Part shown: positions 36,388-45,841 of the stretch, in pieces
How positions within the stretch are numbered: the stretch's first letter is position 1
How the letters are laid out: each line of letters starts with the position of its first letter
From: Halobacteriovoraceae bacterium
Lineage (GTDB): Bacteria; Bdellovibrionota; Bacteriovoracia; Bacteriovoracales; Bacteriovoracaceae
DNA: 64,000 nt
Reading direction: 5' to 3'
Assembly: GCA_018646195.1 (NCBI GenBank)
Contig: JABGVH010000065.1
Location: 1 to 64,000 of the forward strand
Notes under the pieces: model-generated
Told to the model about the DNA's origin: nothing
The model's input: the letters and a program-made list of their open reading frames with translations, nothing else
The model's database searches: none
Translations under genes and position numbers: made by a program

Positions 36388-37356
36388 CTACTTATCTGAC
36401 TGCATGTACTTCAAAAATTCCGAGTCACTTGAGAGTAAAAAATTTGAGCTGCCTTTTAGTGATTTCTTATAGGCTTCCATTGAACGGATAAAAGCATAAA
36501 AGTTGGCACCACCTCTTAATGAGCGAGCATAAATGTCCGTGGCCTTTGCCTCAGCTTTACCGCGGACAATTTGAGCTTTCTTATAGGCTTCAGACTGAAT
36601 ACCTTTAAGTTCCCACTCAATACGTCCTTCAATTTTGGCCTTCTCACCTTGTCCAACTGAACGAATCTTTTGAGCGATCCTCTGCCTTTCAGAAACCATT
36701 CTTTCATACACTTTGGCCTCAACAGAGCGCTCATAAGAAATACGCCTTAACTGAACATCAATTAACTCGATCCCGAGTCCGGCCAAGTCACCTCTGGCAG
36801 CTGTGACAATTTGCTGACTAAGGTGATCCCGTCCAATATTAATTTTTTCAATTTCACCAAAGACTTCTTCTTCTATAATCTGAGTACCAGCTTTTTTGTT
36901 CTTGGCCATCATTAATTTTTTCTTCTCAATATTGTCGAGAATCAAATTGGTATTTCTAACCGCCTCTACTAGATTCTGTTTAGAAATAATCTGGCGAGTT
37001 GCAGAATCTAAGATAGTATCAAGTCTCGCTTTGGCCCCTCTTTGATTTCTCACTGTTTGGATAAACTTCAAAGTGTCGACGATCCTCCAACGAGCAGTGG
37101 TGTCCACTTTAATAAATTTCTTATCTTTGGTTGCCATTTGCTCGGGAATTCCATCCCAGTTAAGAATTCGTTTATCAACAAGTCTAATTTCTTGTGTAAA
37201 GGGAATCTTAAAATGTAAACCTGGTTTTGTAATTGGCTCCCCGATTGGCTTACCAAATTGGGTTATGATCGCCTGGCGACCTTCATTAAGTCGATACATA
37301 CTTCCGCGCATGACCACTATGACTAAAAGGACAATGACTATTATTGCTGCTTTCAT
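36388..37356 (-). CDS. hflC: HflC, FtsH-protease regulatory subunit
   Basis: A 322-residue SPFH/band-7 protein. It has one N-terminal membrane helix (AAIIVIVLLVIVVM), then RQAIITQFGKP and the SPFH domain with FSLKPI-free core helices and a long coiled-coil tail rich in Glu, Lys and Arg. With HflK it forms a large cage around the membrane protease FtsH. It begins 3 bases after hflK, the usual order. Confidence 0.94.
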   Translation of the reverse strand: MKAAIIVIVLLVIVVMRGSMYRLNEGRQAIITQFGKPIGEPITKPGLHFKIPFTQEIRLVDKRILNWDGIPEQMATKDKKFIKVDTTARWRIVDTLKFIQTVRNQRGAKARLDTILDSATRQIISKQNLVEAVRNTNLILDNIEKKKLMMAKNKKAGTQIIEEEVFGEIEKINIGRDHLSQQIVTAARGDLAGLGIELIDVQLRRISYERSVEAKVYERMVSERQRIAQKIRSVGQGEKAKIEGRIEWELKGIQSEAYKKAQIVRGKAEAKATDIYARSLRGGANFYAFIRSMEAYKKSLKGSSNFLLSSDSEFLKYMQSDK

Positions 37357-37359
37357 ATT

Positions 37360-38355
37360 TTACTCGCTCTTTTGATTTAATTTGTTAAATACGGGAAGAA
37401 GTCCCTTTACACGTGAATCGACAATCGTGACATTTTCCATACGATCAAAAATCGTTTCCATGGTTTCAAGATAAATTCTCTTACGGGTAATTGCAGGAGC
37501 TCTATTATAGGCCTTTAAAACAGTAGCGAAATTTTCTCCGTCACCTTTTGCACGATTGATCAGTGCCGCTGCATAACCTTCGGCCTGAGAGACTAACTTC
37601 TCAGCCTTTCCTCTCGCCTCTGGGATCACTCTATTATAAGCAGTCTCGGCTTGATTGATCATTTTCTCTTGTTCTTGTTTGGCGGCGTTCACTTCATTAA
37701 AAGAAGCTTTCACTTTTTCAGGAGGATTCACATCCTGAAGCTTTACTACAACAATCTTAATTCCCATGTCGTATTTATTAATCACTTCTTGCATTAATTT
37801 CTTGGCCTCAATTTCAATTTCGTTCCGACCAGTCGTTAGTACATCTGTAACTAAACGATCTCCAACAACTCGTCTCATAATTGATTCAGACACATCTCTA
37901 ACATTTACAATTGGCTCTTTAGTCTTAAACTGAAACTTATAAGGATCAGAGATTTCGTACTGAACAACCCACTCCACGTTAGCGATATTGAGGTCTCCAG
38001 TCAGCATATGAGACTCATCATCGTAATTTCCACGAGAATAAGTAGTGACCCGAGTTCCTGTATTGGCAGTTCGAAAACCAAACTCCGCTTGCAACCTTCT
38101 TTTTGTTTTAAGCTTGATCGCCTGATCAATTCCTAGAGGAAGCTTAAAGTGCAGACCAGGGCCATTGGTTTCGATGTATTTTCCAAGACGGATTACAATT
38201 GCCTCTTCTTCAGGTTCTACTTGGTAGAAGGAAGTCTTACCCAAAATAACAAGAATAAAAAAACCGACCACAGGGATCACGTTTTTATACATCTTTTTAA
38301 AATCGCCCTTAAACTTTTCAAAGTCTTCAGGGAAATTTGAATTAAAATCATTCAT
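37360..38355 (-). CDS. hflK: HflK, FtsH-protease regulatory subunit
   Basis: About 331 residues, SPFH domain. A short hydrophilic N-terminus leads to a membrane helix (VIPVVGFFILVILGKT), then EAIVIRLGKYIETNGPGLHFKLP, the family start of the SPFH domain, and the coiled-coil region. The ATG at 38355 has GGAG eight bases upstream and is preferred. A GTG at 38364 would overlap the previous gene as GTGA. hflK follows the biotin carrier gene directly and precedes hflC. Confidence 0.93.
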   Translation of the reverse strand: MNDFNSNFPEDFEKFKGDFKKMYKNVIPVVGFFILVILGKTSFYQVEPEEEAIVIRLGKYIETNGPGLHFKLPLGIDQAIKLKTKRRLQAEFGFRTANTGTRVTTYSRGNYDDESHMLTGDLNIANVEWVVQYEISDPYKFQFKTKEPIVNVRDVSESIMRRVVGDRLVTDVLTTGRNEIEIEAKKLMQEVINKYDMGIKIVVVKLQDVNPPEKVKASFNEVNAAKQEQEKMINQAETAYNRVIPEARGKAEKLVSQAEGYAAALINRAKGDGENFATVLKAYNRAPAITRKRIYLETMETIFDRMENVTIVDSRVKGLLPVFNKLNQKSE

Positions 38356-38360
38356 TTCTT

Positions 38361-38867
38361 TCACTCCAGTTCCAGCATAAGAACACCCTGATCTAGAGCA
38401 TCCCCAACTGACACATGTATATTTTTAACAACGCCATCTAGCCCTGCTTTTATTTCATTTTCCATTTTCATAGCTTCGAGGATTACCAAGGTTTGGCCTT
38501 CCACAACTTCGTCTCCAGTAGCGACTAAAATCTTAACTACCTTGCCCGGCATCTGAGTTAAAAGCTCTCCATCATTCCCATCCGAGAGTCCAGAAGGCTT
38601 AAACCCGCGATAAATATCAAAAACTCTATCAACATTTAAAAATTTCTTAGGGAGATTTTGGGGCGCCAGCTTAACCCAATTTTTTTGATCATTAGATGCA
38701 AAATAGCGACCGGCCAATTTTCTTACAAAAATATTTTCCCGATGGACGATTTCATTGTCCTGAAGAGTGCTAAATTCAAATTCAATTAGCTCTTTAGAAT
38801 GAACAAGTGTTTTAGTAAGGTCGATGATTAGTTCATTTTTCTCAGCGTCTATCAGGTAGGTTCTCAT
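38361..38867 (-). CDS. Biotin carboxyl carrier protein of acyl-CoA carboxylase
   Basis: A 168-residue protein. The last 75 residues are a biotinyl domain with ILEAMKMENEI, whose Lys is the biotin site, preceded by a Gly-rich strand. The N-terminal 90 residues match the region between the biotin carboxylase and biotinyl parts of propionyl-CoA carboxylase alpha chains. It overlaps the biotin carboxylase gene as ATGA and hflK by 3 bases if the GTG start is used. It is the carrier arm of a carboxylase encoded as three polypeptides. Confidence 0.9.
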   Translation of the reverse strand: MRTYLIDAEKNELIIDLTKTLVHSKELIEFEFSTLQDNEIVHRENIFVRKLAGRYFASNDQKNWVKLAPQNLPKKFLNVDRVFDIYRGFKPSGLSDGNDGELLTQMPGKVVKILVATGDEVVEGQTLVILEAMKMENEIKAGLDGVVKNIHVSVGDALDQGVLMLELE

Positions 38868-40315
38868 AGTCCCATCCTTCGCGCTTCAATTCCGGCGAGC
38901 TTCATATAGAAGGAAGTATAATCGATATTATTTGTGATTTGTTCCTGGGGTTTTTCAACACCTATAAAGCTAGTTGAATAATTCCCATCTCTAAAATTCT
39001 GATTGGCCAATATTATTTTGTGAAGGGGAATATTCGTTTTGAGCCCTTCAATATAAAGTCCCTCAAGGGCCGATTCCATCTTCCTAATAGCGACATCCCT
39101 GACGACTCCCTTTGCAATTAGTTTTCCAACCATAGGGTCAAAGTCAGGAGTCACCTCAAGGTCTTTAAAAAGACAATTATCAAATCGTATGCCTTGAGGA
39201 AAATTGGTTTCAAATCCTGTCACAACTCCTGGAGCAGGTAGCATGGTGATAGGGTCTTCAGCACAAATTCGGCATTCAATGGCGTGCCCCGATCGCGTGA
39301 TAAAATCTTGCGATGGAATTTGTAAATCTTCACCGAGAGCGGATTGGATCATGCAAACAATCAGGTCCATTCCTGTAATCTCTTCAGTAATAGGATGCTC
39401 AACTTGGATACGAGTATTCATTTCGAGAAAATAAAAAGATTTATCCTCAGCCATTATAAATTCAACCGTTCCTGCTGAGTCATACTTAACCGCTTTAGAT
39501 AATTTTACGGCGGTTTGACATATTTTCTGGCGCAGTTCTTCGTCATCTCCAATGAATGGAGAGGGGGCTTCTTCTACAATTTTTTGATGGCGTCTTTGAA
39601 CAGAACATTCTCTTTCAAAGAAATGAAAAACATTGCCATGCTTATCGGCAAGAATTTGAACTTCAATATGGCGAGGATTGAGGACTAGCTTTTCAACCAG
39701 CAAATCCCCATTACCAAAAGCCGCCATCGACTCGCGCCCTACGGCTTCAAATTGTTCTTTAATTTCATTTTCATCAGCACAGGCGCGCATTCCGCGACCG
39801 CCACCACCGGCGACTGCTTTTAAGAGAACTGGGTAGCCGATTTCTTCCGCAATTTTTATCGCCTCTGCTACCGACTTCACAGCATCAGCTGAACCGGGTA
39901 CCACTGGAACTCCAGATTCCTTGGCAAGCGTTTTACTGGTCGCCTTATCTCCCATTATTTTTATGGCCTCAATATGGGGACCGATAAAAATAATATCGTT
40001 ATTAGAGAGGGCTTCAGCAAAGCCTCCGTTTTCCGAGAGAAAGCCATAACCTGGATGAACGGCATCGACCTTCAGCTCTTTAGCAATTTTAATAATTTTA
40101 TCTTGGTTAAGATAAGTTTCAGTATTGCCGGTGCCTTCTAAGTGGGCCCACTCATCACAGAATTCTAAGTGGCGGGCATGGACTTCATTGTCGGTCCAAA
40201 GTCCAATCGCGGTGTGACCCAATTCCCGACAGGCCTTGGCGATCCTGGCGGCAATCTCTCCCCTATTGGCAATAAGTATTCGGCGAGCTTTGTTTTCTTT
40301 GAGACGAATACTCAT
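38864..40315 (-). CDS. pccA: Biotin carboxylase subunit of propionyl/acyl-CoA carboxylase
   Basis: A 483-residue ATP-grasp enzyme that carboxylates biotin using ATP and bicarbonate. Key pieces are ILIANRGEIAARI at the start, HPGYGFLSENGGFA, KAVAGGGGRGMRA, ECSVQRRHQK and EMNTRIQVEHPITEE. It lacks its own biotinyl domain, which is carried by the next gene. It overlaps the beta subunit gene as ATGA. The neighbourhood favours propionyl-CoA (or methylcrotonyl-type) over acetyl-CoA as substrate. That is inference from mcm/meaB nearby. Confidence 0.93.
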   Translation of the reverse strand: MSIRLKENKARRILIANRGEIAARIAKACRELGHTAIGLWTDNEVHARHLEFCDEWAHLEGTGNTETYLNQDKIIKIAKELKVDAVHPGYGFLSENGGFAEALSNNDIIFIGPHIEAIKIMGDKATSKTLAKESGVPVVPGSADAVKSVAEAIKIAEEIGYPVLLKAVAGGGGRGMRACADENEIKEQFEAVGRESMAAFGNGDLLVEKLVLNPRHIEVQILADKHGNVFHFFERECSVQRRHQKIVEEAPSPFIGDDEELRQKICQTAVKLSKAVKYDSAGTVEFIMAEDKSFYFLEMNTRIQVEHPITEEITGMDLIVCMIQSALGEDLQIPSQDFITRSGHAIECRICAEDPITMLPAPGVVTGFETNFPQGIRFDNCLFKDLEVTPDFDPMVGKLIAKGVVRDVAIRKMESALEGLYIEGLKTNIPLHKIILANQNFRDGNYSTSFIGVEKPQEQITNNIDYTSFYMKLAGIEARRMGL

Positions 40316-41874
40316 AGTTGGATATTCCCGTGTTTACGACGAGGCATCTCAACTTTCTTATGTTTTAAGGTTTTAAAGTATTCTGAAATACGCTGGCGAG
40401 TTTCTTCGGGAAGAATCACGGCATCGATATAGCCAAGTTCGGCAGCACGATAAGGATTATTAAATTGCTTTTCGTAACTGCTTACTAATTCCTGGCGTTT
40501 CTTTTCCAGCTCTTTACCTTTTAGACCTTTAAGCTCATTTCTAAAAATAATATTAACAGCACCCTCAGCTCCCATCACTGCGATTTCGGCAGTAGGGAAG
40601 GCCAAGTTTACGTCGGCGCGAATATGCTTTGAAGCCATTACGTCGTAAGCGCCGCCATATGCTTTTCTGGTAATCAATGTAATTTTAGGAACTGTAGCTT
40701 CTGCAAAGGCATAGAGAAGTTTTGATCCATGCTTAATAATTCCGCCGTACTCTTGAACTGTACCGGGAAGAAAACCTGGCACATCAACCAAAGTTAAAAA
40801 TGGAATATCAAAAGCATCGCAGAAGCGAATAAATCGAGCGGCCTTATTAGAAGAATCAATATCCAATACGCCTGCTAATATTTGAGGTTGGTTAGCAATA
40901 ATTCCAATTTTCTCTCCACCAATAGACGCAAAACCTACAATAATATTTTTGGCGTAGTCTTGATGGACTTCCATAAAGCGACCTTCATCAACTATTTCGG
41001 TGATGACTTCTTTCATATCGTAGGGCTTTTTAGGATTAGAAGGAATTAAGTCTTGAAGTTTTAGATTGTCTCTAAAGACCGGGTCGGAAGTGAATAGAGT
41101 AGTCTGCTCTCTAAAGTTAGAAGGTGGAATATAACAGAGTAGTTCACGAACTCTTTCGAAACACTCATCTTCACCATTGCATTTAAATTGAGCGACGCCA
41201 GATTTTTCTGCGTGAGTAGAGGCTCCACCAAGTTCTTCTTTGGTGACTTCTTCATGAGTCACAGTTTTTATAACATCGGGCCCAGTTACGAACATATAAG
41301 AAGTCTTGTCGACCATAAAAATAAAATCAGTAATTGCTGGTGAGTAAACAGCTCCACCTGCACAAGGTCCCATGATGATAGTAATTTGAGGAATTACACC
41401 TGAGGCCTTCACATTACGATAAAAAATTTCGGCGTAACCGCCAAGAGAATCCACGCCCTCTTGAATTCGAGCTCCACCAGAGTCGGCCATTCCAATTACT
41501 GGAATTCGATTCTCAAGAGCTAGGTCCATTATTTTACAAATCTTTTTGGCATGAGCGGCACCGAGCGCGCCCCCCCAGCAAGTAAAGTCTTGGGAATAGA
41601 GTGCCACTTTTTGGCCATTGATTTCACCAATACCGGTGACAACACCGTCACCTAGGAATTTTTTATCTTCCATTCCAAAGTCATGACATCTATGTGTTAC
41701 GAATTTATCGAATTCAATAAAAGAACCGGGATCGATTAGGCGTTCTATCCTTTCCCTTGCAGTGTACTTACCACCACTATGCTGTTTTTCAATTTTTTCT
41801 GGGCCGCCACCAAGCTCTGCTTCACTTCGCAAACCTTCAAGCTGTTGCCGCTTTTCTTCCAGCACTTGATCCAT
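40312..41874 (-). CDS. pccB: Propionyl-CoA carboxylase beta (carboxyltransferase) subunit
   Basis: A 520-residue carboxyltransferase that moves the carboxyl group from biotin to an acyl-CoA. ERIERLIDPGSFIEF, the oxyanion-hole region GMADSGGARIQEGVDSLGGYAE in parts, and GPCAGGAVYSPA lie in the N half. LVDVPGFLPGTVQEYGGIIKHGSKL and KAYGGAYDVM in the C half are typical of PccB-type chains. GGAGGA precedes the ATG. It is first in an apparent operon running to hflC and the secreted protein. Confidence 0.94.
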   Translation of the reverse strand: MDQVLEEKRQQLEGLRSEAELGGGPEKIEKQHSGGKYTARERIERLIDPGSFIEFDKFVTHRCHDFGMEDKKFLGDGVVTGIGEINGQKVALYSQDFTCWGGALGAAHAKKICKIMDLALENRIPVIGMADSGGARIQEGVDSLGGYAEIFYRNVKASGVIPQITIIMGPCAGGAVYSPAITDFIFMVDKTSYMFVTGPDVIKTVTHEEVTKEELGGASTHAEKSGVAQFKCNGEDECFERVRELLCYIPPSNFREQTTLFTSDPVFRDNLKLQDLIPSNPKKPYDMKEVITEIVDEGRFMEVHQDYAKNIIVGFASIGGEKIGIIANQPQILAGVLDIDSSNKAARFIRFCDAFDIPFLTLVDVPGFLPGTVQEYGGIIKHGSKLLYAFAEATVPKITLITRKAYGGAYDVMASKHIRADVNLAFPTAEIAVMGAEGAVNIIFRNELKGLKGKELEKKRQELVSSYEKQFNNPYRAAELGYIDAVILPEETRQRISEYFKTLKHKKVEMPRRKHGNIQL

Positions 41875-41970
41875 AAAAAAAATCCTCCTAAAGACCCGAG
41901 TATTCTACATTCTTGGTCCAGAGGAGGCTAATTTTTTAGCTTGTTTTTTGGCTACTTTTGACGCTGGCGG

Positions 41971-43542
41971 TTACTCTCCAGCTGCCTTTTTACGCTTATC
42001 TAAGCCGTATTTATCGACTTTCATAATAAGTGAGGCACGACTAATTCCAAGCTCTTTTGAGAGCTTTGATTTATTAAAGTTGCAGCGCTTCAATCCCTCG
42101 CGAATCATGATCGCTTCGAGTTCTTCAAGTGCCTGTTTCAATGATCCACTAGTATTAATTCCCTTACCGGCAATTTCTGGTTTTTCACCAAAATCGATGA
42201 TGCGGGGAGAGAGCAAATCAGGAGTGACCATTTTATCTTCACCGGCCAAAACAACTAGCCGCTCAATTTCATTTTCAAGTTCACGAACGTTTCCAGGCCA
42301 GGGATAATCCAGCATTTTCTCCATACATTTTTTCGAGAGTGTTTTCAGAGCACAACCTGATTCATCACAGCGTTTCTTAAGAAAATGCTCCATAAGAATT
42401 GGGATATCATCAGCTCGCTCACGAAGAGCTGGAATATTTACGTTAATAACGTTGATACGATAAAAGAGGTCTTCTCTGAACTCACCTTTCGCCATCATTT
42501 CTTTTATCGGCTTATTGGTAGCTGCGATAATTCGAACGTCGGCCTTGCGAGGAGTGGTGGCCCCTACTGGAAGAAAAGTTCCCTCCTGTAATACTCTAAG
42601 AAGTTTCACCTGCATTGAAAGAGAAGTGTCTCCAATCTCGTCCAAAAATAATGAGCCCCCGTGGGCCATTTCAAAAAGTCCCTTCTTGTCTTTTATAGCG
42701 CCAGTAAAGGCCCCTTTAACATGTCCAAAAAGTTCCGAGTCCAAAAGATTATCATTAAAGGCGGAACAGTTGACTGCTAAAAATAAACAATCTTTGCGTG
42801 GAGATCCGTAATGCACGGCCTTGGCCACTAGCTCTTTACCAGTACCGTTATCTCCCTGAATAAAAACAGAAGAATCCGAGTTGGATACTTTTTCAAGTAG
42901 CCCGTAAATGGCCTGCATCTTTTTCGATTTACCAATCATATTATGGTAGCGATACTTATCGCCTAACTCGCTATTTAATTCTTGAATTCGTTCTTCACGC
43001 TTTGAAATTTCTTCATGGAACTCAGCAATTTCTTCTGAAACTAACTCCACAAGTTCTTGCAGGTATTCACTTTCTACTGAGCTAAGCCGTTTGACATGCT
43101 CGAGAGAATTTTGGGCATCATGATCAGTTGCACCTGATTCAGATAGGTTCTTTCTTACAGAAAGTGCCTCATCGTCTGTCATAGAGTCCATTACAAAAGG
43201 ATAGGCGAAGACGGTTCCGAGGTACTCTCCCTCGACAACAACTTTAGAGGCCACACCTTTTACATGATGAAAAAAAGAATCAAAGACTGTTGTTGATTCA
43301 GTGCTTTCATTTAATTTATCAGTTATTTTTTCGATATCCTGACCTAGGTATTCATAACCATATTTCATATTCATTTGAACTTTCATGAATTGATTATAAA
43401 AGTCGTGGTCTTTTTCAAGATGATTAGAACGAATTTTGTAATGCATATCCGTCCAGAAAAGTTCTACTCCGTACCACTTATTTAGAATCTCTTCGAGTTT
43501 TGAGATAACGTGCAAGCTACTCATCTCCGTCCAATTGATCAT
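41971..43542 (-). CDS. Sigma-54-dependent transcriptional activator
   Basis: A 523-residue enhancer-binding protein. The N-terminal 200 residues are an unassigned sensor region (possibly PocR-like, with VEGEYLGTVFAYPF) plus a coiled coil. The AAA+ domain covers about 213-440 with Walker A GDNGTGKEL, sigma-54-contacting GAFTGA, and Walker B GGSLFLDEIGD. A Fis-type HTH lies at the end (NKSKLSKELGISRASLIMK). ATG 43542 has GGAG seven bases before it. No receiver domain is present, so it probably senses a ligand or partner. Its targets are not identified. Confidence 0.92.
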   Translation of the reverse strand: MINWTEMSSLHVISKLEEILNKWYGVELFWTDMHYKIRSNHLEKDHDFYNQFMKVQMNMKYGYEYLGQDIEKITDKLNESTESTTVFDSFFHHVKGVASKVVVEGEYLGTVFAYPFVMDSMTDDEALSVRKNLSESGATDHDAQNSLEHVKRLSSVESEYLQELVELVSEEIAEFHEEISKREERIQELNSELGDKYRYHNMIGKSKKMQAIYGLLEKVSNSDSSVFIQGDNGTGKELVAKAVHYGSPRKDCLFLAVNCSAFNDNLLDSELFGHVKGAFTGAIKDKKGLFEMAHGGSLFLDEIGDTSLSMQVKLLRVLQEGTFLPVGATTPRKADVRIIAATNKPIKEMMAKGEFREDLFYRINVINVNIPALRERADDIPILMEHFLKKRCDESGCALKTLSKKCMEKMLDYPWPGNVRELENEIERLVVLAGEDKMVTPDLLSPRIIDFGEKPEIAGKGINTSGSLKQALEELEAIMIREGLKRCNFNKSKLSKELGISRASLIMKVDKYGLDKRKKAAGE

Positions 43543-43597
43543 GTCTAAACTCCAGCCATATTAGCGTTTATTTTTTAGTCGATCTTTATATTTGGGT

Positions 43598-43634
43598 GCC
43601 GAATAATTAACCCCTTAGTGTTTAACTTTTCGGC
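43598..43634. repeat. 37-base imperfect inverted repeat upstream of the sigma-54 activator
   Basis: GCCGAA (43598-43603) and TTCGGC (43629-43634) face each other, with inner complementary TTAAC/GTTTAA parts between them, about 56 bases before the activator's start. It could be an operator (possibly autoregulatory) or a leader hairpin. The remaining 200-base spacer (43543-43743) shows no clear promoter. Confidence 0.4.
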
Positions 43635-43743
43635 AGCTAAATCGGGAAACTTAACGAAATCGAGGGTTATTTGAATAAAGTTTAAACAGCTAGAAAAAGC
43701 CGTGGCAGTTTTAGAAGGCTATTATTTCAATAAGATAGATAGA

Positions 43744-44361
43744 TTAATGAGTCTCAATGACTAGATTTTGAACATTTTTTGCACCCTCTAATAGGGACTG
43801 CGTTTTAAAATAGTATATTTTTTGACTCCAGTCCTGTGGGCCGACAAATTTAGTCAAGTGAATGCCTTGCTCATCAAAAAGGTAAGTGTCCGGAACCTTG
43901 GCCGACCCCAATTGGTCCATCGCCAAATTACCCGAGTCCAATGCTATGCTGACATTGCTTGGTAACTTAAAGCGTTTTATAAACTTCTTTATGTCTTTCT
44001 TCTTATCATTGATGGCGAGCAGGACTACTTTAACTCCCAATTTATCCAATTTTTCCGAAAATTTTAAGAAAGCTGGTAGCTCTCTCTCACAAGGTGCGCA
44101 CCAAGTTCCCCAAAGGTGTACAAAAAGCCCACTTCCTTTCTTGGCCAAACTCGATAGCGCCACCTGCCCATCGCTTGGGTATTTCTCCACCTTTATAGTG
44201 GGAATGTTTTTAAGCAGTAGTGGAGTTTCAAGAGTATCGAATTGGTCGATATGGTGCCGGTGATAAATTGAATAAGCGATAGTCACACTAATGATGCCGA
44301 AAAGAATGAGCATCTTAGTAGAGGTATTGAGGCTTTTTGATGTCTTTTGCGATTCAGTCAT
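43744..44361 (-). CDS. TlpA/ResA-like membrane-anchored thioredoxin
   Basis: A 205-residue protein with one N-terminal helix (about 17-35) and a periplasmic thioredoxin fold carrying LWGTWCAPCERELP, the redox CxxC. Such proteins reduce periplasmic disulfides, for example in cytochrome c maturation. The start ATG lies only 12 bases after the hairpin that terminates the rplQ transcript, and no Shine-Dalgarno is visible. A later start before the membrane helix is possible. Confidence 0.83.
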   Translation of the reverse strand: MTESQKTSKSLNTSTKMLILFGIISVTIAYSIYHRHHIDQFDTLETPLLLKNIPTIKVEKYPSDGQVALSSLAKKGSGLFVHLWGTWCAPCERELPAFLKFSEKLDKLGVKVVLLAINDKKKDIKKFIKRFKLPSNVSIALDSGNLAMDQLGSAKVPDTYLFDEQGIHLTKFVGPQDWSQKIYYFKTQSLLEGAKNVQNLVIETH

Positions 44362-44373
44362 TTTTAAAAATAA

Positions 44374-44396
44374 GGAGCCACTTATAAAGTGGCCCC
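44374..44396 (-). terminator. Intrinsic terminator of the ribosomal super-operon after rplQ
   Basis: On the minus strand GGGGCCACTT-TAT-AAGTGGCTCC forms a ten-pair stem with one wobble, then TTATTTTTAAAA. It lies 37 bases beyond the rplQ stop. The U-run is interrupted, so some read-through into the thioredoxin gene is likely. Confidence 0.72.
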
Positions 44397-44432
44397 TCTA
44401 ATACGTAGTAATGATTTTGATAATCTTAAATG

Positions 44433-44789
44433 CTAGTCAACCAGAGCGATAAAACTCATTTTAGCATTATCCCCTACACGGCCATCGGCAAGCTTAAGGA
44501 TACGAGTGTAACCACCATCTCTTTCTTTGTACTTTGGACCAACTTCTGTAAAAAGTGTTCTTACAGCTTTAGCATTGCCAAGTTTAGAAAGAGCTAAACG
44601 CCTATTGGCCACTGAATCTTCTTTAGAGATAGTAATCAGTTTTTCAACGTAAGGTTGAATGGCCTTGCATTTAGCGTGGGTAGTTTTAATTTTCCCGTGG
44701 TCAATAACTTCGATTGCCAAGTTTCGGAGAAGAGAGCGGCGGTGAGCCGGGCTAGTTCCAATTCTATACTTTCTTTTATTATGTCTCAT
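44433..44789 (-). CDS. rplQ: Ribosomal protein L17
   Basis: A 118-residue large-subunit protein that binds 23S rRNA domain III near the exit tunnel. It starts [21 protein letters not shown], with the family's signature N-terminus, and has LEIVIDHGKI-type mid-sequence and [13 protein letters not shown] at the end. It is the last gene of the alpha operon, 23 bases after rpoA, and is followed by a terminator. Confidence 0.97.
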   Translation of the reverse strand: MRHNKRKYRIGTSPAHRRSLLRNLAIEVIDHGKIKTTHAKCKAIQPYVEKLITISKEDSVANRRLALSKLGNAKAVRTLFTEVGPKYKERDGGYTRILKLADGRVGDNAKMSFIALVD

Positions 44790-44812
44790 AGTTTACTCCG
44801 TTACTCTCGAAC

Positions 44813-45841
44813 TTACTCGGGAGTTCCTCCTGGATTTTCGTTGATATCTTTCATTACAGAATCAACTTTCATTCCTAGGCCAAGACCCATTTGTTGTAGG
44901 ATCTCTTTAATTTCGTTAAGTGATTTACGACCAAAATTCTTAGTTCGAAGCATTTCGCCTTCTGTCTTAGAAACAAGTTCGTAGATAAATTTGATATTTG
45001 CATTCTGAAGACAATTTGCAGAACGAACTGAAAGCTCTAGTTCTGAAACAGGCTTAAGAAGAGCATTGTTAGTTGTTGAAGTCGCAGCTTGTGGCTTAGA
45101 TTCCATACGAGCAATTTCTTCTTCGTCTTCAAAGTTTAAAAATACAGAGAATTGATCTCTAAGGATTTTTGCAGAATAAGCAACTGCATCCGACGGCTCA
45201 ATTCCAGCATTTGTCCAAATTTCAAGAGTAAGCTTATCAAAGTCAGTTCTCTTTCCAACACGAGCATTTGTTACAGTGTAATTTACACGGTTAACAGGTG
45301 AGAAAAGAGTATCAAGATAAACCCAACCGATAGGAAGATCGAAATCTTCTTTATTATCTAGAGCAGTTACATAACCTTTACCACGAGCTAACTTAAGTTC
45401 CATTCTGATACTTCCACCAGAAGAGATATTACAGATAGTGTGGTCAGGATTAAGAACTTCTACTGAAGAATTTTCACCAATATTGTGACCGGTTACAGCC
45501 CCTTCTCCAGATTTTTCTAGAGTAAGAACAACATCTTCCTTACCCATAATCTTAAAGCGCATTTCTTTAAGGTTAAGGATAATTTCCGAAACTTCTTCTT
45601 TTACATTATCAATAGTTCCAAACTCATGCTCAACACCATCAATACGAATAGCAACAATCCCTGCACCTTGAAGTGAAGAAAGTAGAACTCGTCGAAGAGA
45701 GTTTCCAAGAGTTTGTCCGTAACCACGCTCAAGAGGCTTAGCTACGAATTTTCCATAATCACCACGGTTGGCTTCTTGATCTGCTTCAAGAGCAATAGGG
45801 CGAATCATGCTTGACCAATTTTTTGAAGTAAATGCTTCCAT
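44813..45841 (-). CDS. rpoA: RNA polymerase alpha subunit
   Basis: A 342-residue subunit. The N-terminal dimerisation domain contains [18 protein letters not shown]. The C-terminal domain has [14 protein letters not shown], including the Arg and Asn used to bind UP elements and activators, and [13 protein letters not shown]. It assembles core RNA polymerase. It follows rpsK directly after 31 bases. rpsD, which usually lies between rpsK and rpoA, is absent. Confidence 0.98.
   Translation of the reverse strand: MEAFTSKNWSSMIRPIALEADQEANRGDYGKFVAKPLERGYGQTLGNSLRRVLLSSLQGAGIVAIRIDGVEHEFGTIDNVKEEVSEIILNLKEMRFKIMGKEDVVLTLEKSGEGAVTGHNIGENSSVEVLNPDHTICNISSGGSIRMELKLARGKGYVTALDNKEDFDLPIGWVYLDTLFSPVNRVNYTVTNARVGKRTDFDKLTLEIWTNAGIEPSDAVAYSAKILRDQFSVFLNFEDEEEIARMESKPQAATSTTNNALLKPVSELELSVRSANCLQNANIKFIYELVSKTEGEMLRTKNFGRKSLNEIKEILQQMGLGLGMKVDSVMKDINENPGGTPE

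Noticed and set aside
41927-41940. GCTAA-TTTT-TTAGC hairpin between pccB and the sigma-54 activator
   Set aside because: Five AT-rich pairs, too weak and short to call a terminator.
43661-43743. Sigma-54 promoter before the activator
   Set aside because: A TGGCA is present on the plus strand, but the required TTGC at the right spacing is not, and the orientation is opposite to the activator.
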